NCBI RefSeq assembly: GCF_025602895.1
Contig: NW_026516267.1
Location: 124,001-188,000, forward strand
From: Polychytrium aggregatum
Taxonomy: Eukaryota; Chytridiomycota; Chytridiomycetes; Polychytriales
Length of the DNA: 64,000 bases
Direction: 5' to 3'
Shown: one piece after another, positions 52,282-61,471 of the stretch
Position numbering within the stretch: the first letter of the stretch is position 1
Layout: each line of letters begins with the position of its first letter
Notes under the pieces: generated by a model
The model's input: the letters and a program-made list of their open reading frames with translations, nothing else
Told to the model about the DNA's origin: nothing
Databases searched by the model: none
Made by a program: the position numbers and the translations under genes

Positions 52282-53992
52282 ATGGACGCCTCGAATCTCA
52301 AAGGCGTAAAACACATCATCCTTGTCCTCTCCGGCAAAGGTGGCGTCGGCAAGTCGACCGTAACGACCGAACTGGCCCTCTCGCTTGTCGAATGCGGCCT
52401 TCGGGTTGGAATCCTCGACATTGACCTGACTGGCCCGAGTATCCCGCGGATGCTCGGCCTTGACGGACAGCAGGTCCACCAGTCGTCGTCTGGGTGTGTT
52501 TCTGAGCACCGCATCATGCTTTGTCGCATACTGGACCATGGATGCTCTTGTCTCGGGTCAGGCAACACGAGCCTGCCTGCTGTCGAACACTCGTCCAGCC
52601 TTTAACGCCGCTGTTTGTCGATCTGCCAGCTGGATTCCGGTTTACTCTGACGACAAGAAGAATCTCTCGGCCATGTCTATTGGCTTCTTGCTCAACAACA
52701 AGGACGATGCTATCATATGGCGAGGTCCAAAGAAGACTGGTAAGGCAATCGTCTGGTGGCCGAGCCAGAAGCCACACATAGCAGCCCTCCAGCTGGATGC
52801 TGAGGCTGGCGGCCGATTCAATTTGGTGGACCTACTTTGCCGGTATGCACAGCGTGCGGCAGCCGGCGATCGTGGCACTAACTTGGCCGGGGATTCTGTC
52901 CCGACGACAGCCATGATCAAGCAGTTTCTCCAGGATGTTGCTTGGGGCGAACTGGACTATCTCATCATCGACACACCCCCAGGTGAGCAGCGGCGTTGGT
53001 TCGCTGTGGTTGGTCGTCAGCGACTGCCTCGCATCTGGCCCTTCTTGCCCTCGCATGTGTCTCGGGGCGGCTGCGAGCGTCACCACCCGGCATGGATAAG
53101 GATCAGCGCTGCTCAGGATGTGAATGAAATGGGCACGATCGGGCTGTACCTGACTCTGCGATGAACCATCGACTTTGTTCTGCGCTATTTTGCTGCACTT
53201 GTGGATCCAGGCACCTCGGACGAGCATATTTCGGTCGCCGAATTCCTTCGAGATCTTCATCCAGATGGGGCTGTTATGGTCACAACACCACAGGGCATCT
53301 CGCTCTCGGACGTTCGCAAGGAGATCAGCTTTTGCCGGAAAGTCGGAATTCCGATCCTGGGTGTTGTCGAGAACATGAGCGGCTTCGTTTGTCCACACTG
53401 CACGGTAAGAACGCATTGCCGCTCGATTGGAGGGATCGGTGTGCGATAACCACAGTTCATCGGGAAGGGGCGAGCGAGACCTCTGGATGCACCAAGACTG
53501 GCTCGGCATGCACAACCAACTCATGCCCTGGCCTGCACTCTCCTCAACAGGAGTGCTCGGACATCTTTGCCCGAGGCGGTGGTGAAGCCATGGCTGCAGA
53601 ATACGGACTCGAGTTCCTTGGTACGTCTGATGGTGGATCCAGGCACTTTTGGACTGAGGGAGTCCGCCGTGTTGAGGGGCACTTTGGGCTACCGAGGATC
53701 TGTGACGAGCACGAAGAGTGACAAGCACTGTCGCAGGAGCGAAATGGATGGGCTCATCGCTATTGCGTCTTGCTGGCCGCCTCGGTGCTTGCCAACGCTC
53801 GTTCTTCTAACCTGGCTGTCCGGCTCGACGGGGGCTGCAGGCCGTGTTCCAATCGATCCCGCCCTGACAACATTGATCGAGGCAGACGGAGGCAGCTTCA
53901 CCAAGCGGTTCACACAGTCCGCCCTCTACCCGATCTTCAAAACCATAGCCGATAGGGTTGTTCGAAGCTGCGGACCCGTCTCTGCAGAATAA
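52282..53992 (+). CDS. CFD1: cytosolic Fe-S cluster assembly factor NUBP2/CFD1
   Basis: Six exons: 52282-52493, 52630-52739, 52911-52982, 53211-53404, 53551-53620 and 53841-53992, giving 269 aa (human NUBP2 271). It is a Mrp/NBP35-type P-loop ATPase that with Nbp35 forms the CIA scaffold loading 4Fe-4S clusters onto cytosolic and nuclear proteins. Visible features are the deviant Walker [10 protein letters not shown] (18-26), [43 protein letters not shown] and the bridging-cluster CPHC (192-195). It lacks the N-terminal four-Cys ferredoxin-like motif of NBP35, which identifies it as the CFD1/NUBP2 paralogue. An in-frame ATG at 52192 would add a 30-residue Arg/Ser-rich leader. Confidence 0.93.
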
Positions 53993-54547
53993 CCCGCCAA
54001 GATGGCTGGGGCCGTCTGAGATGGCTACTGTCGGCTCCAGCTGTAGAGACCAGCGAGTCGCTGAGTTCCAGTTGGCTCAAATACACGAGCTGCACAGCTC
54101 AAGTATTCTCTGTAAGAAGAGGAGCGGTGTCTCACACGGAGACTCTGTCTCAGCAGCCGGCTCGCAGGAAGAGTGCGCTTGGTATGCCGAACCTGACCCG
54201 CAATGCCAGGCCGAGGTCCGATTGCACACATCGACCGCCGCCTGTGCCAATCATCCAATCGCAGGGGCACCCCTGCAGACACCCACCGCAAGACACGGCT
54301 GCGTCCGACATCCAAGAGAGTGCCCGAACAATATCAGGGGACGGCGGGGCTCAGGACATATGCAGGCCGGCCGTCCTTGCAGCGGCACATATGTCGGTGG
54401 CCAGCAGTCAGTCATATACGGCACCTCGAGCGCCGCTTGCCCAAACGCAGACCGAGACCCTTCGTTCTTCAAACGCTTCTTGGACCTTGTGCCAACTTCA
54501 ACAGTCGCTGCTGTCTCTCCCAGTTCCGTTTTGGACCAGAATCGCCA
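53993..54547. other. intergenic
   Basis: About 550 bases, open in two overlapping plus-strand frames that lack a convincing start, splice links or motifs. I do not call a gene. Confidence 0.4.
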
Positions 54548-55409
54548 ATGAAGCTCCAGTCACTGCTGTGGTGCTATTTGATTGCCTGCTCGCTTGAGCA
54601 TCAAGGTATGCGCATACGGCGAAATCGCCCTGCTTCTGCGCTGTGGCGAGATGGACGACGGCAGGGTACAGTAGCATTGGGCTGAATACATCCAGTTCGG
54701 AGCCTGCACCGTGCAGCCGGAAGGAGAAAGCGATCGGGTTCCACAACCGAGGGACGCTAATGGAAGGCAATAACTTGTCCAAATACCCATTTTCGTCAAA
54801 CGACAGTGGTGCTGGCGATGCCCGCAATGAACCCACCAGGCATACCAGCCCCGACATCTTCTCAATCCCACAACTCCCACAGCGGCCCGGGACTGTGGCC
54901 GCCTGGTGTCGACGCTGGCCAGAGCGACAACACTGACCAGGGCGGCAACGCCAACCAAGATGGCGGCACTATCCAGCGCCGAAACACCGGCGACCATCTT
55001 CCTCAGCACATGCGAGCGATCCGAAGCATCGCCGAGGCCCATTCGGGCAAGGGCGTCGCCGCCGGCGATGCTGCTTCGGGGCCGTCGCTGGTCGGTAGAA
55101 TCCTCGCGTTTCCACGCCAGGTGGCCGACCCGGTTGTGCAATTTGTGAAGGGCAAGATCGGCAGTGTGCAGCCTCTGGGCCACCGGGATGTGGTTCACGG
55201 CATAAAGGTCGACAGGGTTCTCAAGAGAGCTGATTCAGGTGGGTGGCTCGCACCAAACGCTGTTCCTGGTGAGCGCAGGACAGACGGGGGGTGAGCGAGC
55301 GGGTGAAGGGGTCCTTTTGCAAGCCCCGTCGATCCGGACTGACAATCTGCACTCGTACCTGCTTTTAGAGAAGGTTTCGGCCGGCCATCTTGAAGCGTTT
55401 CCAAAATGA
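54548..55409 (+). CDS. small secreted protein candidate
   Basis: Three exons: 54548-54605, 54807-55238 and 55369-55409, giving 176 aa. A hydrophobic N-terminus (MKLQSLLWCYLIACSLEHQ then VVLAMPA across the first intron) looks like a signal peptide or anchor. The mature part is first Pro/Ser/Asn/Gly-rich and low-complexity, then a more ordered stretch (MRAIRSIAEAHSGKG, GRILAFPRQVADPVVQFVKG). There are almost no cysteines, so it is not a typical cysteine-rich effector. I recognise no family. The stop codon at 55407 falls at the edge of sequence shared with mobile-element remnants, so the last exon may derive from the element. The splice sites are canonical and phases agree, but this is a hand-built model with no homology support. 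Confidence 0.45.
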
Positions 55410-55580
55410 AACGGGACACCCCGTTTTTAACCATGATAGTAGTTTTTTCTGTGACCTGAATACACCCACACACTCATCGCAATCATGGCCAAACACAGCA
55501 CCCTCGATTTCCGCATCGCTGCACTGCGACCGGTGGTGGTCACTCGGAGGCTACCAAAGTGATCTGTTCTATTTCTTATG
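55401..55580 (+). pseudogene. mobile-element remnant sharing the 3' end of the Fanzor-like relic
   Basis: On the plus strand, AACGGGACACCC at 55413 and, about 130 bases later, a stretch ending TRRLPK-stop then TGATCTGTTCTATTTCTTAT. The minus-strand relic at 17.35-17.58 kb has the same two parts in the same order. The DNA from ACTCGGAGGCT to TGTTCTATTTC differs at only a few positions. The RuvC-III motif is not visible in this copy, so it is deleted or diverged. Confidence 0.55.
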
Positions 55581-55703
55581 GCATAGCTAGACGCATGCCA
55601 TCGCATGCTACGCCGATAAATGCATGTCCCATTTCTCCCTGAATACCGTGTAGCTGGCGCCGTATCTAGTTCCTCCCTCGCCTTCCCCCCCCCCGATTTG
55701 CAG

Positions 55704-55910
55704 CTCAGCGGATCGACTTGCACACCGAGATCATGTTCCGCGAGGCATGGATGTCGCGATGCGAGACAGCGGACCATGCATTCAATCGTCTGGACAGCCT
55801 CGTTCCAGGCGAGGTGTGTCGATATCGCGATGGCTGGGGACAGCAGACCGGGTGGGTGCATCTCTCTTGCCTTGCTTCCATGGGGTGTACGGTTGTGTCT
55901 ATTGCCATTT
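55704..55910 (-). pseudogene. second Fanzor/TnpB-like C-terminal remnant, opposite orientation
   Basis: Minus strand, about 67 codons to a TGA at 55705. It includes HRDIHASRNMISVCKSIR, which aligns with WNRDVNAARNMITVCRSI of the 17.4-kb relic; the DNA is also alignable. The RuvC-III motif is altered (Asn to His, Ala to Ser), and no upstream catalytic region is present, so this is a decayed fragment in inverted orientation to the remnant at 55401-55580. Confidence 0.5.
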
Positions 55911-56171
55911 ATAACAGTATCAATCAATGCAAACGGGATGCTTCGGTTCGTTTCGAACGCCTGGGAGCGGCTCTGGACTAAATTTTGGCGGCGGACCTAT
56001 GGCCGCAAGAATTGCAGACTTCAGGGTGTGGTTCATTGAGCTCCAGATTCACACGTTGGGAAACCTGACGATTGTGTGTGTTTTTAGCGCGCCGTAGCCT
56101 CGGAATCAGAGCCCAGGTGTATTCGATGCCTCCCGCGTCCACACGCCTCTCGTTGCAGAAAGCCGGTGGCA
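55911..56171. other. spacer before histidine phosphatase stop
   Basis: No gene seen. Confidence 0.5.
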
Positions 56172-58459
56172 TTACATTCTGGAAAAGAGCGCTGCGTGAC
56201 CGTGCTGAGTTCCGGACGGATCGAACGAGTCCAGCTTGGAGAAAAAGTCCTCCACGGTGCAGAGTCTCGCGTCCCTGTGCAGGACGGAGAGCGAGAGCCG
56301 CGAAGCCGGGAAGGAGAGGTGATGGCCGTTGTAGGAAACCCGGATATAGTACTCTGCGCTCAGCAGAGACTTGTGTGTGTTTTCGAGCAGCTCGATGACA
56401 ACCTTGGGTCATCCAAACAACAGAAGCATCAGTGGCAGGCCCGCTCCGATCAGCGGGCTCTGGCGGACTAGCGACGACTCGTGCCATAATGAGACGCATG
56501 AATGCCGATGGCGGACCAAGCTCTGAGCGCATCACGGCATGGATGCAACCTCGGTTGATGGGCGGGACACAACTCACCACCGAGGCAAACGGGGGCAGCG
56601 ACGGCTGCTCCAGGCCCAAGGAGTTCAACAAAGAAAGAATGGTCCTGCAACATATCCATTGCCAGAGTGAGTACCCTGGAAATGGGGCGACAATCAGTGT
56701 GCTCGGATTGCAAGCGAGCCAGCACAAACACCGGGGGCGATACATACGTGTCATGAGCCGAGTAGAGGGCAAGACCAAGCTCGTTTTTGCCACTGATTCG
56801 GGCAGCAATCTGGGCCTTGAGTTGCTGGAAGTAGCTGCCCGAAGTGATGCTGACCATTTCGTGGTTTGTGAACACTGGACTGGCCCACTTGATCCGGCAT
56901 AATCAGAGCGGGTTAGTCCGAGCATCTCCCGAGCAGGGAGGAGATTGTGTACCGGTTTCCTGCCTGGCTTACCATCTTGATCAGTGCCTTCTCGAGATCC
57001 TCGAGGTCTTGTTCCGTGACCCCGGCTGGCAGATCCATACCGTCGCCGCGCATGCAGTAGAGGTAGTCGTAGAGCCCGTAGGTCTTCCCGAAGCGGGGGC
57101 TGAGGGCATCGACACCCAGCTCGGAGAAGCAGGCCAGAGCTTGGCTTATCTCGGCCATGTTGGCCTCAGTTGCTTCCCGGATGAGCTTGGCCATCAGCGT
57201 CTGGATCCTGGAGTCCCTGAGACGGGGATACCTGGGAGCGGGATGTTAGGCAGTGGAGTACCAGCCCAGTGGCGAGTCCCAAGATCAGCAACGGGGACCT
57301 CAAGATCACCGAACGAGTGGCCCGGGAAGCTTACATGTTTTCAACCCCTTGGACGTGAAGTTGGACACTTGCTTGGCTGGAGCCAGTGGCCCGATAGTGC
57401 TGGGGATACATGCCGCTGAGCAGGTACTGGGCCGACTCGATTGTCCTTAGCATGTCTGTCGACGCGAGGTCATCAGAAGGGAAACATGGGTCGATCGATA
57501 CCGAGCCCGACAACGACTGTGCTTGCCGACCGAGCGCACGGCGATGCAGCGCAATCTCATACCGCTGCTCCGAAGGTAGAGCTCCTGCTCGTACCCTTTC
57601 TTGAGGGTTGAGGACACCAAGCCAAGGCGCTCAATGTACAGAAGCCGCAGGTTGCTGCCGAGACGGTATGCGCTCGCCTTGCCCTTGTCAGTAAGCTGCC
57701 CGGGCGGACTGTCGAGGATCGGGGTGCAATCCAATCGCAAGTTCGGTGGAGCGCAGGCGCAGAAATGTGATTCAAATGGCCAGAGGAGGAATACTCGCAG
57801 CGACGGCGGGCGGATGGGATGCGTGCAGGAACCGGTCGAGCACAGCAAGAGCAGCCAACAGCTACAACCCGACAACCCCCTCCCCGATATTACCTGTCAT
57901 CCCGGCCGACAGAGTTCCGGATTTCGGTGTAGGCACTCATGTCTGCAGTCGTGGGTGCTCCCGTGGAGTCGAATGGCGGCTGGAAGGCGATGGTGTCGAT
58001 GTCGATGGGGTGCATAGTGACGGCTATCCTCGGCGCCGACCAGGGTGTGGGTTAGCGATTGAGCAGGATGGCAGTTTTGCGGTCGCTTCCGGGTTGCTGC
58101 CGGCTCTGGCTCACCTGGATTAGACTCTTGATGCACTCCGAGTGCCGCTACGTTTGGTTTTCGCTGGCAAGCACGCCACAGTCCAGGGGAGAGCCTCTCG
58201 GTCATTTCCATGGATACAGGCGTCCGCTCTCCTGTGGGACCGAGGATGGGAGGAGGGGGCACCGAGCGACGCAGTTGACAAGGATGAGCTGAAGGAGCTT
58301 TTGAGCAAAGCGGATGCGACCGGGGAGAGCAAGCCGGGGCAGCATCTGAATTTGCGCCTGCGACTGACCATGGCGAAAGACGATCTGAGCAAACTTGAGT
58401 TTGAGATGGCCGCCGTAGAGCTGCTGGAATGAGTCTTCGTCGAGAATCGGGAAGGGCAT
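56172..58459 (-). CDS. histidine acid phosphatase family protein
   Basis: Minus strand exons: 58369-58459, 58115-58231, 57937-58023, 57563-57793, 57335-57455, 56973-57231, 56748-56887, 56578-56644 and 56172-56402, giving 447 aa. The catalytic signature FRHGERTPV (about 28-36, with the nucleophile His30) is rebuilt across intron 1, and the proton-donor motif SAHD (about 345-348) lies in YSAHDTTI. PPGQLTDKGKASAYRLG and SSDMLRTIESAQYLL are also family hallmarks. The protein belongs to the lysosomal/prostatic acid phosphatase clan, which hydrolyses phosphomonoesters or lysophosphatidate. There is no signal peptide at this start, so an intracellular location is possible. The exon 3 to exon 4 junction (57794-57936) was chosen because it keeps phase; it is the least certain. 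Confidence 0.83.
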
Positions 58460-58932
58460 GTTTGATAAGATCGGAGTGCGAGGCCAGGCGATCGATGGAG
58501 AGAGCGAGAGAGAGAGAAAGGATGGTTGAGGCAGCGGGATTGGGGAGGCCACAGCCCGGCGGGCAGTTCCAGCAAACCAAGCCAAACCGACATAGCCAGC
58601 CGCATTGTCGGCACATGAAAGCGGATCCTTGCAATCCCGCCAGCTCATCCGGCATCAGCAGCCTCATTCACGGAGGCCTGGCTTCACCTGGCTGCACACA
58701 AAGCATGCTACGACATGCCGGGCACAGCCAAGGCAGCTGGAGTCAAGTTGACTCGGTCGACCCGATTCGAACGAGCTGTTGTTGATCGTCGCCAATGCAG
58801 CTCCCCTCGATCTCCCAAAGTGGTGCCATTCGGGTTTTGAGTAATCTGTATTTTGCTCATAGAATTAGGCCGCAGTATATGCGGATTATGAGGTGGGATG
58901 GATGCACGGCGCTTCTTCCACACGGACGAGGG
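58460..58932. other. intergenic
   Basis: Promoter of the phosphatase gene and 3' flank of the PQ-loop gene (both minus strand). No gene seen. Confidence 0.5.
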
Positions 58933-59872
58933 CTATGCAGATGCTTGTTCAGTGTTCTGGGGCGGGTTGTAGCCGTAGTGGCAGCCCAACGCAAAGATCG
59001 AGGCGGTGAGGAGCGCGATTGTGCCATAGCAGGCAGCGGCCAGGTAGTCGAATGGAGCAATAAAGGCCAAGGACGCAATCGAAAACAGGCCGCCGAGGAT
59101 GTCGCACATCAGGAAGAGCCGAGAGACGCCGAAGCAGCTCTTGGCCAAGAAGATCTCGCGATACTGCGGGATGTAGCCCAGGGCCACACAGACATTGCCG
59201 AGGACATTCATGGCCGGGCCGAGCCACTCGCGCCCGTTGCTCCGGGCGACCTGGAAATGCATGTCGAGCGGGGCTGTATCAGTTTCAAGAACATCCTCGA
59301 AATGGCACCAAGGCATCCAGTCTCTGATATCTGCAGGAGTGTTCGTCCGTACCTGGCACAGATACACCAGCAAATACTCGAGTCCACCGAGCACGACCGA
59401 GACCCACAGCGACTCCCATGCTAGCAGCATCAGGAGCCTTGGGTGCTTGGCAAGCCGTGGCGAGTTGTAGAAGCGGATTTGGACAAGACAGATCACGGTG
59501 AGGAAACCGAGGACGTTGGCCTGCACGATCAGCGAGATGGTTTGGCCCGAGTCGACGAGCGAGACGGCCAGAAAGACGCAAAAGAGCGTCCAGAGCAGCA
59601 TGGTTGTGTACGAGAGTGTCCCGGTGCTCTTGTGGGCCCAATTCTGGTAGACTGTTTGGATATGACCGTCGGACGAACCGAAGGGCTCTGGGTTAGCGCT
59701 TCACACAGGCATGCCATGTCGAGTGCGGACGAGGCGGTCCAGCGAGGAGAAGCGAGACTGGAGAGCGGGTCGGCCTGAGCAGCGATAACTTACTCTGCGG
59801 CAGGAGCATGACTGTGAAGAAGATGAGCCCAATGATGCCCAGGACGAGGGCGATCCAGGCTGAGGTTTCCAT
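58933..59872 (-). CDS. PQ-loop repeat membrane protein
   Basis: Two exons on the minus strand, 59794-59872 and 58933-59651, giving 265 aa with about seven hydrophobic segments. The first PQ-loop is MLLPQIYQNWAHKSTGTLSY, rebuilt across the intron; the second is ALGYIPQYREIFLAKSCFGV. The family (cystinosin, SWEET, MPC-like, yeast Ypq) moves small solutes across lysosome/vacuole or Golgi membranes, with the Pro-Gln motifs acting as gating hinges. The long loop between halves (about 130-165) is hydrophilic. Similarity is to uncharacterised fungal PQ-loop proteins rather than to a named transporter; the substrate cannot be read from sequence. The short first exon is supported by a clean acceptor and the intact motif. 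Confidence 0.85.
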
Positions 59873-61471
59873 AGCTGGCGCTGGAGCAGATGCAGGATAG
59901 CCGAGCGAGATGGCTGTCGATGCTGGTCGCGGCGGCAGACGCCGATTTATCGTCGAAGTGGTGGTGAATCCCCGCGCGGCAGTGAGAAGCCCCGAAGGCG
60001 ATCGACAGTCCCCGACAGCGACCAAGACACGCAGCCGCCTTGGTGAATCGAGACAGGCCTTGAGACAGTCCCCGAGAGAGAGACGACTTTGGAAGAGGGG
60101 GATGCTCTCAGTTGCTGGCCTGGACGGGGCTTGATGCTGGCTGGTTCCCAGGACAGCATTCCCCGAAGCTCGACACGAACCTTATGGGCCAGCACCGGGG
60201 ACGGCACGCGGCTGCATGCTTGGAGCCAGAGGGACAGCGGAATCCCCCTCGGCTGCACCGGGGATTCGGTCGGGGAAGATGATGGACCGGACGACTGCCG
60301 ATAGCTCCCCGCACCAAAGGGAAGGGATACAATCCAACGAGACTATGAATTGGATGGGGCGTGAGCGAACATAGACAAACAAACAAGCGGCACAGCAGAC
60401 CCGAGCACAAGCTGTGCACTGAGCACAGGCCATCCACCAAGGAGCAACGGCCCCAAGCGCCTCCTCCTCCCCCCCCCTGGATACAACACGTTCGCCTCAG
60501 CGGGTGTGGAATACCGTTCGGCGCGAGCACGACCCGACTGATGCCCGAGGACGATCTGTGCTGCGTCCGACAGGCCTCGACAAACACCTCGGACAGCAGC
60601 TCGTCCTGCGCCGACCGCCAATGCCCGCGCCGACCTCAGGGGCCAGTTCGGTCAACTGGCACACAGAGCGCTCTTCCAGCCGTGTCCCCCCAGTGGGGAC
60701 ACAGCCGCCGGCTCAGTACTCCCGGACAAGGACCATCCACAGACCCACCAAACCACAGACCGTCTGCCATGGTCAACCCCCCACAATGGTCAACCCACAA
60801 CGGTCAACCCACAATGGTCAACCCACACCGACCCCGCGAGACAAGACCATGCGGGAACAAGCCCCGGGCTGGCAGAACCGCCTGCCCAACGCGTGGCGCC
60901 TTCCCCGAGGGCAGTCCTGGTCAGTGGTGGTCTCGAGCCTCGCGGCAACGACTGTGGGAACCTCCTCTGCACAAAGAGGAGTCTCTGTCCGTCACAGCGG
61001 GACGATGTTCGTGGCGAAGCAATGTGCGTGGTGGAGCCGTGTGCGTGATGGAGCCGCGGTCGGCAGACGCAAAGACGGGTGCGACGGGGAATCCAGCCTC
61101 AGCCCGCTCGCTTTGGCCATGGTGGTCGGCGGCGAGCCAGCAGACGCCTTCCCCCGGCGAGGCTCCAAAGGCCGCCCAACCTCGTTTCGTCCACCGGCTG
61201 AACTTCCCCGACCTTCTTGAACTGGAAGTGCAGAAATGGCTGGCTTGCAAGGGGGGCTGATATAAAGACCTGCCGGCTGCTGTCGGCATCCAGACTCTCC
61301 GCATCCCCTGTCCTCCACAAACCGGACAATCGCACTGATCGGACAGACTCGTGTTGCTGCTCTGGCGCATTTCACCTCATCTATAGTACACAGACCCCTG
61401 TTGCCACCACCACCACCACCACCACCACCCTCCCTCTGCACTCGATCCGCATCCGCATCTACATCTCCGTC
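59873..61471. other. 1.6-kb divergent intergenic region
   Basis: Between the PQ-loop gene (-) and the decarboxylase gene (+). A long plus-strand open frame (60361-61260) is Pro/Thr/Arg-rich without motifs and is not called. It contains a short ATGGTCAACCC direct repeat at 60768-60825. Confidence 0.5.
61261..61267 (+). promoter_or_regulatory. TATA-like box of the decarboxylase gene
   Basis: TATAAAG about 210 bases before the start codon at 61472. Confidence 0.4.

Noticed and set aside
53958-54600. Overlapping plus-strand frames between NUBP2 and the secreted-protein gene
   Set aside because: Two frames compete, neither has a good start or homology; the signal-peptide ATG at 54548 with clean splicing fits better.
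58745-58775. GATTCGAAC-type sequence resembling a tRNA T-loop
   Set aside because: No flanking acceptor stem, D-arm or anticodon arm can be drawn around it on either strand.
60361-61260. 299-codon plus-strand frame before the decarboxylase gene
   Set aside because: Low-complexity Pro/Thr/Arg content, no motif, and it lies in the promoter interval of a TATA-containing gene.
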